Assembly (NCBI GenBank): GCA_946628545.1
Contig: CAMOWU010000006.1
Coordinates: forward strand, 1-61,931
From: an uncultured Bacteroides sp.
GTDB lineage: Bacteria > Bacteroidota > Bacteroidia > Bacteroidales > Bacteroidaceae
Direction: 5' to 3'
DNA: 61,931 nt
Positions within the stretch are counted from its first letter, which is position 1; each line of letters begins with the position of its first letter. The position numbers and the translations under genes are program-made. The notes under the pieces are model-generated. The model ran no database searches. It saw only the letters and a list, made by a program, of their open reading frames with translations, and was not told the DNA's origin. Positions 42,812 to 53,159 of this stretch are shown in pieces.

Positions 42812-45800
42812 ATGATGAAAAGACTTCTCCTTTCCGTTTTTTTGATGATTATCGCGGTCACCAACCTCTCTGCCCAAAGCACTTTCAGCAGTTCAATCGT
42901 CGCTGACGAAGGGGCATGGTGTTGGTTTGCCGACCCACGCGCCCTGCACTACGAGAATGCTGACGGCAGCATCAATGCCACTTACATCGGCTATATCGAC
43001 GTACATGGCAATGTGAAAGCCTCACAATACGACTGGAACACAGGCCAAAAGACAGACGTGCTGGTACGCAGCTATTTCCAGCCCGACGACCACAACAACC
43101 CCACATTCTTGATCCTGCCAGATGAGCGCGTAATGATTTTCTACACCCGCCATACCGACGAACCCAAGATATGGTACCGCATATCGAGCAAACCAGGCGA
43201 CATCACTTCCCTTGGTGAGGAGAAGTACCTCGCTACCGCCAACAACACCACCTATCCCTCGCCCTTCATCCTCAGCGACGACCCCAATCATATCTACCTC
43301 TGCTGGCGCGGCATCAACTGGCATCCTACCCTCGCCCGCCTGACCATGCCCGACGAGAACGACAACTGCAAATTCGATTTCGGTCCCAAGCAAATCGTAC
43401 AATCAACGGGAGCCAGACCATACGCCAAATACCAGAGCAACGGCAAGGACAAAATCTATGTGTCATATACCACAGGACATCCCGACAACGAGATGCCCGA
43501 CTGGCTCTATTTCAACGTCATCGACATCAACAAGGGCAATGGCCCCATCCTTCGCGACGTGAACGGCAAGCAACTCTCCGTCATCAACAACGGCGTGTTC
43601 AATGTCAACAAGACCACCGGCTACGCCAACACCTACCCCGCCACCATCATCGACAACTCAGCCAATGTTCGCAACTGGGTGTGGCAAATCACCATTGACA
43701 AGGACGAGCATCCCGTAGTGGCCTATCCACATATCGACAACGAGAAGACCACCCACGTCTATTGGTATGCCCGCTGGACAGGCAAAGAATGGCAGCGCAC
43801 ATGGGTGCAATACGGTGGACACGCCTTCCATAAGAACTGGAACTCCACCGAACGATGCTACAGCGGCGGTATGGCCATCGACCCCGACAACATCAACGAC
43901 CTCTACCTCAGCATCCCCACCAAGAACGGAGCCTACAACAAGGATGGAGTATATGAGATCTGGAAATACACCATCGCCGACGACGGCAAAGTCGCCAGTT
44001 CGGAACAAATCACCAAAGACTCAAAGAAGAACAACGTACGTCCCTTCATCATCCCCGGCAGCAAGAATTCCAAACTACGCCTGGCCTGGATGAACGGCGA
44101 CTACTATTATTGGATCGTACGTCAGGGATACCCCTTGGGCTACCCCACCGCCATCCACTGCGACTACGAATGGACAGAGGAACTGACACAAGAGGATCCC
44201 GACCAAGAGCGCCCCGACTGCATCTGCTTCGGTCCTGGCGAGACATTCCATGTAGCCTTCGCCATGAACGCCGCCAAATACGAAGGTACATTGCTCGTTG
44301 TTGGCGACGACCGCGCAGGAGGCCACGGCTTGAGCTATAGCATCGATGCCACCGACCAACGCCCTGTGGTCAGAATCAACGGAAAGACCTACAAGAGTCA
44401 GAACCGCCTGTTCACCAGTGATGACTGGGCCACCAAGTCGTCGGGCACTTCAGGCGACAACCACCCCACAAAACTCAACACATGGATCCTGAGCATCAGC
44501 TGCGACAACAACCGTCTCATCACCTACCGCAACGGCCTTGTTGACCAAGTGATTGCACTTGAGGAAGACGACTTCTACAACAGTACAGTTGATAACATTT
44601 TCGATGAAAAGACCGCCGAAGGCCACCAGATTCTGACTTTTACAGAGGTTTATGCCTGCCAGTCGCCCATGACTGTTCAAGAGACCATTGCCAAACTACA
44701 ATTGCAATTAGACGCTGAAAAAGCTGAAAACGCCTTGAAGATGCTCAACCTGCCAGCAGAGACCCGCACCGACTTGGTATTGCCATCCATCATCTCTGGT
44801 CTTGAAGTCAACTGGACATCAACTGACGAGGCAGCCATCACGTCCGATGGTGTTCTCGCCCCACTTGCCAAGGACAAAAATGTGACCCTCACAGCCACCA
44901 TTCTCGACAAAAGCCGCACATTCGAGGTCAAAGCACTTGCACGCGATATTCCCCAAAACCTCCGCTACAGCAAGGATGATATCGACTTGACCAAGAACAC
45001 CGCCTCAGGCTTCAACAGCAACACCTACGTAGTTGCCCCCGAAGGGCTGCTCAACGGACTTCGCTCCTACACCATCCTTTTGACCGCCAACATCAAGAGC
45101 ATGACCAAGCAGCCACGCCTCTATGACTTCGGATCCGGCTCTGGCAACAGCCTCTTCCTACGCGCCGATGCACTTGCTGCCGGTATCAAATACAACGGCG
45201 GAACGACAACCATGGTCAGCAGTCCGACCAAACTCCAGACAGGCAAAGACTATAAACTGGCCGTCAGCTATGATGCAGCCACCCACAAGACCACCATTTA
45301 TATCGACGGACAAGAAGATATCAGCGGCACAGCCAACCAAACGGAAGCCTATCAACTGGCAGAGCTGGCCACAGACTCACGCAACTACATCGGACGCACA
45401 CAGTGGTGGGACGGTGCCTACAGTGCCGACAACCAGGATTTCTGCGGCACCATCGATGGTTTCCGGCTCTACGACGTTTGTCTCACCCAAAAGGAAATCT
45501 GCCAGTTGCAGAACGTCCCTTTTGAGCAAAAGGAGCTCCCCACAGAGCTCCTGAACGGTGACTTCGAAGCCAGTTATTCCGTACAGGCAGGCAGTGGCGT
45601 GAGCAACGACCGTGCCATCTACATACCCGAAGGATGGACAGTGGACCGCACTAACGGCAACAGCAACGACATCACAGCCCTTCGCGCAGGCGACCTCTAT
45701 TTCGACCGTTTCTTCGGTGCCCTTGACCACCCCGCCAGCCACGGCCAGCAAACCTATTGGATCCGGCAGAACTGGGGAACCCCCACTCAGACCCTCTCTC

Positions 45801-46210
45801 AGGAATTACGTCTTCCTGAAGGCAAGTACATCTTCACATGCGACCTGTGGAAAAGCGGCCTTGGCGGCGATGCCATCGTCAGCATCACCACCGAAGGTGG
45901 CAGCACCATCAAATCGGAAACATTGGAGAACAAACCGGAATGGCAGACCATAAGCCTCAATTTCGAAAGCGACGGCACAGCCTCCACCACCATCATCCTC
46001 TCCGCTATCCACAACAGCGACGGATCGGAGAAAATCATCGGCTGGGACAACGTTGTATTGACAAAGGAAGAGATCAACAGCATCGAATCCATCATGATCC
46101 AAAACGACAATAGCGACGCCAAGACAACCTACGACCTCAGTGGCCGACCAGTGGGAAAAGTCACTCCTGGCATCTACATCCAGAATCGCAAGAAAATCGT
46201 CGTGAAATAA
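42812..46210 (+). CDS. Secreted BNR_4 beta-propeller protein with Ig-like and LamG domains
   Basis: 1132 residues. Signal peptide to about residue 21 (TNLSA). Residues 25-480 are a BNR_4-type propeller: GAWCWFADPRALHYENADG, then NPTFLILPDERVMIFYTRH and HPVVAYPHIDNEKTTHVYWY. A LamG-like segment near 480-640 follows, then an atrophied bacterial Ig domain (ALKMLNLPAETRTDLVLPS, about 645-710), a second LamG/concanavalin domain (about 730-905) and a C-terminal jelly-roll (about 915-1085). The tail is YDLSGRPVGKVTPGIYIQNR. BNR_4 proteins include polysaccharide lyases of the ulvan and rhamnose-glucuronate type; activity here is unproven. Confidence 0.78.
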   Translation: MMKRLLLSVFLMIIAVTNLSAQSTFSSSIVADEGAWCWFADPRALHYENADGSINATYIGYIDVHGNVKASQYDWNTGQKTDVLVRSYFQPDDHNNPTFLILPDERVMIFYTRHTDEPKIWYRISSKPGDITSLGEEKYLATANNTTYPSPFILSDDPNHIYLCWRGINWHPTLARLTMPDENDNCKFDFGPKQIVQSTGARPYAKYQSNGKDKIYVSYTTGHPDNEMPDWLYFNVIDINKGNGPILRDVNGKQLSVINNGVFNVNKTTGYANTYPATIIDNSANVRNWVWQITIDKDEHPVVAYPHIDNEKTTHVYWYARWTGKEWQRTWVQYGGHAFHKNWNSTERCYSGGMAIDPDNINDLYLSIPTKNGAYNKDGVYEIWKYTIADDGKVASSEQITKDSKKNNVRPFIIPGSKNSKLRLAWMNGDYYYWIVRQGYPLGYPTAIHCDYEWTEELTQEDPDQERPDCICFGPGETFHVAFAMNAAKYEGTLLVVGDDRAGGHGLSYSIDATDQRPVVRINGKTYKSQNRLFTSDDWATKSSGTSGDNHPTKLNTWILSISCDNNRLITYRNGLVDQVIALEEDDFYNSTVDNIFDEKTAEGHQILTFTEVYACQSPMTVQETIAKLQLQLDAEKAENALKMLNLPAETRTDLVLPSIISGLEVNWTSTDEAAITSDGVLAPLAKDKNVTLTATILDKSRTFEVKALARDIPQNLRYSKDDIDLTKNTASGFNSNTYVVAPEGLLNGLRSYTILLTANIKSMTKQPRLYDFGSGSGNSLFLRADALAAGIKYNGGTTTMVSSPTKLQTGKDYKLAVSYDAATHKTTIYIDGQEDISGTANQTEAYQLAELATDSRNYIGRTQWWDGAYSADNQDFCGTIDGFRLYDVCLTQKEICQLQNVPFEQKELPTELLNGDFEASYSVQAGSGVSNDRAIYIPEGWTVDRTNGNSNDITALRAGDLYFDRFFGALDHPASHGQQTYWIRQNWGTPTQTLSQELRLPEGKYIFTCDLWKSGLGGDAIVSITTEGGSTIKSETLENKPEWQTISLNFESDGTASTTIILSAIHNSDGSEKIIGWDNVVLTKEEINSIESIMIQNDNSDAKTTYDLSGRPVGKVTPGIYIQNRKKIVVK

Positions 46211-46298
46211 TCCCGAGATCTTCCGAGTTCGCCTCACATTCCTCATCCTCCGAACCATCTGAATGTTCAGAATACTCAAAAAAATCAATAACACCACT

Positions 46299-48722
46299 AT
46301 GAAAAAAATCGTATTGATGCTCAGCATCCTGCTCGCTGTGTGCCCATCGATCACAGCCCAGAAAAAGAAAAAACAGCAGCAACCACCAGCCCAGCCTGAG
46401 AAGAAAGAGGTGAAGCTGAAATACAAAAACGGTCTGATGAACGTGGCCCAGGACAAGGAGAACTGGTTTTTCCAGATTGCCGATTCCCTCTTGGGACGTC
46501 CTATCCTCACCGTCACCCGTTATGTGTCCACCCCAGTGAGTGCCGGCACATACGGTGGTGAGATGGCCAATAGCCAGGTTCTCTATTGGGAGAAGGTCAA
46601 CGACACGAAGATGATCCTCCGTTCGATGATGTACGATGCCGTAGCCGACCCTTCAGACACCATTGCCAGAGCCGTTCGCGCCAGCAATGAAGACCCTATC
46701 GTTGGAGCTTTCAAGATTGAAGCCACCGACAAGGACAAGCAAGGACACAAATTATACAAACTGAACGTAGGAGGATTCTTCAATAGCGACAACCAAGTCA
46801 TCGGTCTCAGCACTGGTGGCAAGAACACCTTTGGAGTGACTGGATTGATTGGCGACCGCAGCTATATCAAGTCCATCGACACCTACCCCATCAATACTGA
46901 GGTGAAAACCATCAAGACCTATTCATCGAGACCAGGCAACTCACTGACTGCCGGACAGGAAACAGGAGTCGTGACATTGGGACTGAACGTCTCGTTCGTG
47001 GTGCTTCCAAAGGAGCCCATGCAAGCCCGCTACTTCGACTCCCGCGTGGGTTACTTCACCGATGCGCACACCCTTTACAGCGACAAACAGCAACAAGTCA
47101 AGAACATGCGCCCCATCACCCGTTGGCGCTTGGAGCCTAAGGACGAGGACATCGCCAAGATGCGCCGTGGAGAATTGGTGGAGCCCAAGAAACAAATCGT
47201 CTATTACATTGACCCAGCCACTCCCAAGCAATGGCGCAAATACCTGATCCAAGGCGTGGAAGACTGGAACGTAGCCTTTGAACAAGCAGGTTTCAAGAAC
47301 GCCATCACCGCCAAGGAATGGCCCAACGACTCAACAATGAGCCTGGAGGATGCCCGTTTCTCCGTCATTCGCTACTTAGCCTCCCCCATCTCCAACGCCT
47401 ACGGTCCACAAGTGCACGACCCCCGCAGTGGTGAAATCATCGAATCGCACATCGGTTGGTACCACAACGTGATGCAATTGGTGCACGACTGGTATATGAT
47501 CCAGGCAGGAGCCGTGGATGAAAGGGCCAGGAAGATGAAGTTCGACGAAGACCTCATGGGTGAGTTGATACGTTTTGTGAGCAGCCACGAGGTGGGTCAT
47601 ACCCTTGGACTGCGCCACAACATGGGTGCCAGCAGCGCCACCCCTGTTGACAGTCTCCGCGACAAGGCATGGGTGGAAAAATACGGCCATACCTCTTCCA
47701 TCATGGACTACGCCCGTTTCAATTATGTGGCCCAACCCGAGGACGGCATCAGTGAGAAAGGCATCTTCCCACGCATCAACGACTACGACAAATGGGCCAT
47801 CCGCTGGGGCTACAGCCCAATGTACAACGACTACATGCCTCAGGACTCGGAATACAAATACCAGTTGATGGATCCAGAAAGCGAACGACGCGCGCTCAAC
47901 AAAATGGTCGTGGAGCAACTGGCCAAGAGTCGCCGCTACTGGTTTGGTGGCGAAGGTTACGACAATGACCCCTTAGCTCAGACCGAAGATTTGGGCAACG
48001 ACAACATGAAAGCCAGCGACTACGGCGTGATGAACCTCAAGCGCATCGGACCGAAACTGGCCGACTGGATATATGAAGAGGGCAACTTAGGTGACAACCT
48101 CTCCCAAGCCTACTCCAGCCTGACCGGTCAGTTCAACCGCTACATTGGTCATGTGATGAACAACATAGGCGGCGTCTATCACAACTACAAGAGTGTGGAA
48201 CAGCGAGGCGCAGTCTTCACTCCCGTGGAGCGCGACCGACAAGTACGCGCCTTGGAATGGCTCGACAAGAATGTGCTGAACGAACCTACTTGGATCATCT
48301 CCTACCCCTACATCCGCCGTGTGACCAACGACCCGCAGAGCATCACCCTGCAGTTCGGCAACCGCGTAGTGTCGAAACTGTTCTCGCCATCCACCCTGCG
48401 CTACATCTGCGTCAACAATACTTACAAGCCCGATGAATATATCCGCGACATCGTAGGAAAAGTGTTCAAGGAGACCAGCACAGGACAAGCAGTCACCCCC
48501 TACCGCATCGCTTTGCAACGCTCTGCCCTGTCATATACGATATCAGCCCTTGAAATGGTCAAGGGATCCAATGGATCCATTTCCATCTGCACACCCTACA
48601 TCTACGACATGCTGATGAAAATCCAGCAACGCCTGCGCAGCGCATCGCCATCCGACAACACAACCAAGATGCACTACCAAGCCATGTTGCAGGAAATCAA
48701 ACTATGCCTCGAAGGGAAATAA
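46299..48722 (+). CDS. Secreted zinc metalloprotease, DUF5118-DUF5117-DUF4953 type
   Basis: About 807 residues from the ATG before KKIVLML. Signal peptide ending SITAQ, then a Lys/Gln/Pro-rich linker. N-terminal DUF5118/DUF5117-like region (about 40-340) with a zinc-protease domain (DUF4953) after it. The metal site is SSHEVGHTLGLRHNMG (about 430-445), with the extended HExxHxLGxxH pattern of metzincin-like enzymes, and a downstream methionine in SSIMDYARF. Likely periplasmic or exported. It starts 88 bp after the BNR_4 gene, same strand, and bglX follows; possibly one transcript. Confidence 0.88.
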   Translation: MKKIVLMLSILLAVCPSITAQKKKKQQQPPAQPEKKEVKLKYKNGLMNVAQDKENWFFQIADSLLGRPILTVTRYVSTPVSAGTYGGEMANSQVLYWEKVNDTKMILRSMMYDAVADPSDTIARAVRASNEDPIVGAFKIEATDKDKQGHKLYKLNVGGFFNSDNQVIGLSTGGKNTFGVTGLIGDRSYIKSIDTYPINTEVKTIKTYSSRPGNSLTAGQETGVVTLGLNVSFVVLPKEPMQARYFDSRVGYFTDAHTLYSDKQQQVKNMRPITRWRLEPKDEDIAKMRRGELVEPKKQIVYYIDPATPKQWRKYLIQGVEDWNVAFEQAGFKNAITAKEWPNDSTMSLEDARFSVIRYLASPISNAYGPQVHDPRSGEIIESHIGWYHNVMQLVHDWYMIQAGAVDERARKMKFDEDLMGELIRFVSSHEVGHTLGLRHNMGASSATPVDSLRDKAWVEKYGHTSSIMDYARFNYVAQPEDGISEKGIFPRINDYDKWAIRWGYSPMYNDYMPQDSEYKYQLMDPESERRALNKMVVEQLAKSRRYWFGGEGYDNDPLAQTEDLGNDNMKASDYGVMNLKRIGPKLADWIYEEGNLGDNLSQAYSSLTGQFNRYIGHVMNNIGGVYHNYKSVEQRGAVFTPVERDRQVRALEWLDKNVLNEPTWIISYPYIRRVTNDPQSITLQFGNRVVSKLFSPSTLRYICVNNTYKPDEYIRDIVGKVFKETSTGQAVTPYRIALQRSALSYTISALEMVKGSNGSISICTPYIYDMLMKIQQRLRSASPSDNTTKMHYQAMLQEIKLCLEGK

Positions 48723-48804
48723 GCCGACAACGACATACAAACAGATAGATTTATATACAAATATAAGTATTAACAGAAATAAAATTATAACATCCTAAAA
48801 TCCT

Positions 48805-51105
48805 ATGAAACGCCTACTTATCATCCTGTCAGCCTTATTCTGTGCGGCAAACATCTACGCACAGAAAATAGAAAAAGGGAAAGACATCTTTTCCGACACC
48901 GACATCACTGCCATGAACGCTTTCATCGACAATCTGATGTCGCGAATGACACTGGAAGAGAAACTCGGACAACTCAACCAACTGCCAGGTGGCAGCATCG
49001 TGACAGGCGCTCCATTGGATTCCCCAACAGGCAGACTCATTGCAGAAGGCAAACTGGGTTCGGTCTTCAATGTCAAAGGAGTGGAAGAAACCCACGCCCT
49101 GCAGAAAGTAGCGGTGGAACAAAGCCGACTCGGCATTCCGCTGCTGGTGGCCATGGACGTCATCCATGGTTATGAAACAATGTTCCCCGTGCCTCTCGGC
49201 ATGTCGTGCACCTGGGATATGGATGCCATTTACGAGTCAGCCTGCATTGCCGCTGAGGAAAGTGCCGCCAACGGTGTGGCATGGACCTTCAGCCCTATGG
49301 TTGATATCGCCCTCGACGCCCGCTGGGGTCGTCAAGCAGAGAGTGCGGGCGAGGATCCCTATTTGGGCAGCAAAGTGGCCGAGGCCATGGTCAAGGGCTA
49401 CCAAACCCAGATCATGGCTTGCGTGAAACACTTCGCCCTTTATGGCGGTGCAGAGGCAGGACTGGACTATCAAACCGTTGACATGAGCCGTCAGCGCATG
49501 TTCAACCAGTACTTTCCGCCCTACAAGGCAGCTGTGGAGGCAGGTGTAGGCAGTGTGATGTCGTCGTTCAACATCGTTGACGGCATTCCTGCCACTGCCA
49601 ACCGCTGGCTGATTACAGACGTGCTCCGCCAGCAGTGGGGTTTCAAAGGATTGCTGGTCACCGACTATGCTTCGATAGCAGAGATGAACATCCATGGACT
49701 GGGTGAACTTCAGGAGAACAGCGTTCGGGCATTGCTCGCTGGCACCGACATGGACATGTGCGCCAACGGTTTCCTTGGCACCTTAGCGCAGTCGCTCAGT
49801 GAGGGCAAGGTGACACAAGCCGACATCGACCGCGCCTGCCGCCATGTGTTGGAAGCGAAGTACAAGTTAGGATTGTTCAAGGACCCATACCGATTCGGTG
49901 ACAAGAAGAAAGCCAAAGCCGTCACTTACTGTGAAGCCAACCGCAAGGCCGCTCGACGTATCACCGCTGAGAGTTTCGTGCTGCTGAAGAACGATGCTTA
50001 CCATGGACAGTCACTGCTTCCACTCAAAAAACAAGGAACCATCGCCCTGATAGGTCCATTGGTGGATACCCGCACCGATATTTCTGGCACCTGGTCCACC
50101 GTTCAAGCCCCTGAGAAATACAAAACCCTGCGTGAAGGATTCCAGGACGCACTCAAAGGCAAAGCCACCCTGCTCTGCGCACAAGGTTGCAACCTCCTCG
50201 ACAACAAGAAGACACAGGAAACCGTGGCTCGGGGTCATGGCAACGAGCCCATCCCATTTGTGGATGCCGATGCCGCACTGCAAGATGCCGTCGCTATTGC
50301 CAAGCAATCGGATGTAGTGGTGTGCGCTTTGGGTGAATGCGCATGGATGAGTGGCGAAGGCACCAGCAGGAGCCAGCTCGAGCTATATGCTCCACAGCGA
50401 CGTCTGCTTGAAGCGCTATCCGCCCTTGGCAAGCCTATTGTCCTGCTCAACTTTGCAGGCCGTGCCACAGCCCTTCAATGGGAAGACGAGCACCTCCCCG
50501 CCATCATGAATGTTTGGTTTGGCAGTGAATGTGCCGATGCACTATGCGACGTGCTGTTTGGCGAGGTGTCACCCTCTGGTCGTCTGACCGTGTCGATGCC
50601 CCGTGTCACGGGTCAGGAACCGCTTTACTACAACCGCCTACCCTCCGGTCGTCCTGTAGCTGACGGTACGAGTGATTACTCAGTATTCACCGGCAACTAC
50701 ATCGATGTGGCCCAAGGACCACTTTATCCCTTTGGCTATGGTCTCACCTACAGCACATTCAGCTACTCAGCTCCACGCCTGAGTGCCAACGAAATGACAT
50801 CCAAGGGCAGTGTGGAAGCAACAGTCACAGTCACCAACACAGGCAGCAGAGAAGCCACAGAAGTAGTGCAACTCTACATCCACGACCGTGCGGCAAGCAT
50901 CAGCCGCCCCGTGAAAGAGCTGAAAGACTTCCGACGCATCACACTCAAAGCGGGCGAGAGCCAGGAAGTCACCTTCCGCATCACTGCCGACAAACTCAGT
51001 TTCTACAACTACGACCTGCAGTACGTGCTTGAGCCAGGCGAGTTCGACATCATGACAGGTCCTGACAGCCAGAACGTGCAAAGCACACTGCTCACAGTAA
51101 AATAG
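48805..51105 (+). CDS. bglX: Periplasmic GH3 beta-glucosidase, BglX-like
   Basis: 766 residues. Signal peptide to about residue 19 (ANIYA). N-terminal GH3 barrel with LGIPLLVAMDVIHGYETMFP and CVKHFALYGG; nucleophile D287 in GLLVTDYASIAEM. The C-terminal GH3 domain (about 390-600) contains LGECAWMSGEGTSRSQL, and a fibronectin-like domain ends the protein. All expected parts are present. It should release glucose or xylose from short oligosaccharides. The umuD gene starts only 13 bp after its stop codon. Confidence 0.93.
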   Translation: MKRLLIILSALFCAANIYAQKIEKGKDIFSDTDITAMNAFIDNLMSRMTLEEKLGQLNQLPGGSIVTGAPLDSPTGRLIAEGKLGSVFNVKGVEETHALQKVAVEQSRLGIPLLVAMDVIHGYETMFPVPLGMSCTWDMDAIYESACIAAEESAANGVAWTFSPMVDIALDARWGRQAESAGEDPYLGSKVAEAMVKGYQTQIMACVKHFALYGGAEAGLDYQTVDMSRQRMFNQYFPPYKAAVEAGVGSVMSSFNIVDGIPATANRWLITDVLRQQWGFKGLLVTDYASIAEMNIHGLGELQENSVRALLAGTDMDMCANGFLGTLAQSLSEGKVTQADIDRACRHVLEAKYKLGLFKDPYRFGDKKKAKAVTYCEANRKAARRITAESFVLLKNDAYHGQSLLPLKKQGTIALIGPLVDTRTDISGTWSTVQAPEKYKTLREGFQDALKGKATLLCAQGCNLLDNKKTQETVARGHGNEPIPFVDADAALQDAVAIAKQSDVVVCALGECAWMSGEGTSRSQLELYAPQRRLLEALSALGKPIVLLNFAGRATALQWEDEHLPAIMNVWFGSECADALCDVLFGEVSPSGRLTVSMPRVTGQEPLYYNRLPSGRPVADGTSDYSVFTGNYIDVAQGPLYPFGYGLTYSTFSYSAPRLSANEMTSKGSVEATVTVTNTGSREATEVVQLYIHDRAASISRPVKELKDFRRITLKAGESQEVTFRITADKLSFYNYDLQYVLEPGEFDIMTGPDSQNVQSTLLTVK

Positions 51106-51118
51106 AAAAGCGATCAAC

Positions 51119-51562
51119 ATGCCTAAGACCATACAGATCATCAATGGAGACTTCGCCAGCCAACAGCCTTTGCAACTCGCTCCAGGCATCAAGGCAGGCT
51201 TCCCCTCCCCCGCCGATGACTATCACCATGACAGCCTCGACTTCAACCGCGACCTCATCCGACATCCCGAAGCGACTTTCTATGGTCGGGTAGTCGGCGA
51301 CTCGATGATCGATGCCGGCATCAACGATGGTGACATCGCAGTCATCGACCGATCCATAGAGGCTAAAGAAGGTGATGTGGTGGTGGCTTACGTCAACGAA
51401 GAATTCACCATCAAGTACCTCGACCTCACACACAAGGACGAGGGCTACATCGAACTGCGGCCCGCCAACAAGAACTACAAGCCCATCCGCATAGACGCGG
51501 ATGACGACTTCGAGGTCTGGGGGGTAGTGTTATGGACCATCAAACCCATGCACAGTCTCTGA
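51119..51562 (+). CDS. umuD: UmuD-like S24 peptidase, polymerase V subunit
   Basis: 147 residues. Self-cleavage site A26-G27 in GIKAGFPSPA; catalytic S62 in VVGDSMIDAGI and K99 in EEFTIKYLD. RecA-stimulated cleavage to UmuD' activates the partner polymerase. No DNA-binding domain, so not LexA. Placed 13 bp after bglX and 126 bp before umuC. No promoter box is evident upstream, so it may be read from the sugar-hydrolase transcript or use an unseen SOS promoter. Confidence 0.92.
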   Translation: MPKTIQIINGDFASQQPLQLAPGIKAGFPSPADDYHHDSLDFNRDLIRHPEATFYGRVVGDSMIDAGINDGDIAVIDRSIEAKEGDVVVAYVNEEFTIKYLDLTHKDEGYIELRPANKNYKPIRIDADDDFEVWGVVLWTIKPMHSL

Positions 51563-51688
51563 ACAATCATCCTGGCTCCGCTTGCCTCATCCTCGCCGAA
51601 GTTCAGCGCTAAGGCGCAGGATCTGGTTCTTATCACATTCTTTCTCAACACGCTCATTGCATTCTATTAGTCATTCATTTCTATCACC

Positions 51689-52984
51689 ATGTACGGCATC
51701 ATAGACTGCGACAACTGCTATGTCTCCTGCGAGAGAGTTTTCCGTCCCGACCTGAACGGAAAACCTGTTGTAGTGCTGTCGAACAATGACGGATGTGTGG
51801 TGGCTCGTAGCAATGAAGCCAAGCGAATGGGCATCAAGGCCGGCACACCCTATTATCAGTTGGCCGAACTCTTTCCAGGACAGAAAATCGCAGTCTTCTC
51901 ATCCAACTATGAACTTTATGGTGAACTGACAGGCCGCGTGGTGGATATCATCCGCAAGGAGGTACCGGCCTATTTCCGCTATTCCATCGACGAGTGTTTC
52001 GTCTATCTTGACGGCATGGAACATCTGGACCTGAAACAATGGGGTGAGACCTTGCACAAGAAGATACGCCAATATGTGGGCATGCCCGTTAGCATCGGGC
52101 TGGCTCCCAACAAGACCTTGGCAAAAACAGCATCTTATTTTGCCAAGAAGTACCAAGGCTACCGTCACTGCTGCTTGATCGACTCTGATGAAAAACGACG
52201 TAAGGCCCTCAAACTTTTCCCTATCGACGAGGTTTGGGGCATTGGTCGTCGCTATGCAGCCAAACTGCAGAGCATGGGCATCCACACAGCCTACGATTTC
52301 GCAGAATGTCATTTGGAATGGGTGCGACTGACTTTCCGCAATATTGTCATCGAGCGCACTTGGCGTGAACTGAACGGGGAGGACTGTGTGCCCAACGAGC
52401 AACTGGCCAACAAAAAAAGCATCTGCACCAGCCGCAGTTTCAATGGCATGGTCGCCGACTTCCCCACCCTCCGCACCCATGTGGCGAACTATGCAGCCCG
52501 CTGTGCCGAAAAGCTCAGGATGCAGCGCACAGTAGCCTCCATCGTAGGAGTATTTGCCCATACCAACCCATTCCGTGAAGACCTGGCACAATACTACAAC
52601 TTCCAGGAACAGCGACTGCTCACGCCAAGCAGTTCCACCACAACCATCGTACAGGCTGCCACAGATGTTTTGCAGAAAATCTTTCGAGAAGGCTACCAAT
52701 ACAAGAAAGCGGGCGTCATCGTCATGGGCATCGGACCCAACAATGCCATACAGCAGGACCTGTTCGACATCAATGCCGAACAGTTTGAGAAGATGCGTCG
52801 TCTCGACGCCGTGGTCGATCGCATCAACCGCCTTCACGGCACCGAAACCATTGTACTCGGCTCGCAACAATACACCCGAAAGGATGGCAAAGGCAAAGCG
52901 GATGTCTTTGCCAACGCCATCAAACACGACTTCCGCAGCAAGAATCCCACTACCCGCTGGAGCGATATCATCATCCTGAAATAA
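51689..52984 (+). CDS. umuC: UmuC-like Y-family DNA polymerase (Pol V catalytic subunit)
   Basis: 431 residues, usual length. Catalytic acids D6/D8 in IIDCDNCYVSCERVF and D101/E102 in YSIDECFVYLD; HhH segment VWGIGRRYAAKLQSMGI; little-finger domain about 240-350; C-terminal UmuC-specific tail. Works with UmuD' and RecA in translesion synthesis. Together with dinB at 61 kb the window has two Y-family polymerases. Confidence 0.95.
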   Translation: MYGIIDCDNCYVSCERVFRPDLNGKPVVVLSNNDGCVVARSNEAKRMGIKAGTPYYQLAELFPGQKIAVFSSNYELYGELTGRVVDIIRKEVPAYFRYSIDECFVYLDGMEHLDLKQWGETLHKKIRQYVGMPVSIGLAPNKTLAKTASYFAKKYQGYRHCCLIDSDEKRRKALKLFPIDEVWGIGRRYAAKLQSMGIHTAYDFAECHLEWVRLTFRNIVIERTWRELNGEDCVPNEQLANKKSICTSRSFNGMVADFPTLRTHVANYAARCAEKLRMQRTVASIVGVFAHTNPFREDLAQYYNFQEQRLLTPSSSTTTIVQAATDVLQKIFREGYQYKKAGVIVMGIGPNNAIQQDLFDINAEQFEKMRRLDAVVDRINRLHGTETIVLGSQQYTRKDGKGKADVFANAIKHDFRSKNPTTRWSDIIILK

Positions 52985-53159
52985 GCAAACGTTTTTGATC
53001 ATACAATCAAAATAATCAAAAAAACGGCCTTATTTCACAAAAAAAAGATCTTACCGTGTGATATTCTACACATTTTCGTCTATAACAAGTAGAATACAAA
53101 AAATCAAGAGCAGGGCCGTTTTTACGGCAATGAATCACAAACATAAGCAGTAAGACAAG

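Noticed and set aside
53034-53120. ACGGCC / GGCCGT inverted repeat upstream of the interrupted sigma gene
   Set aside because: Arms are short and about 70 bp apart; no clear role as terminator or operator.
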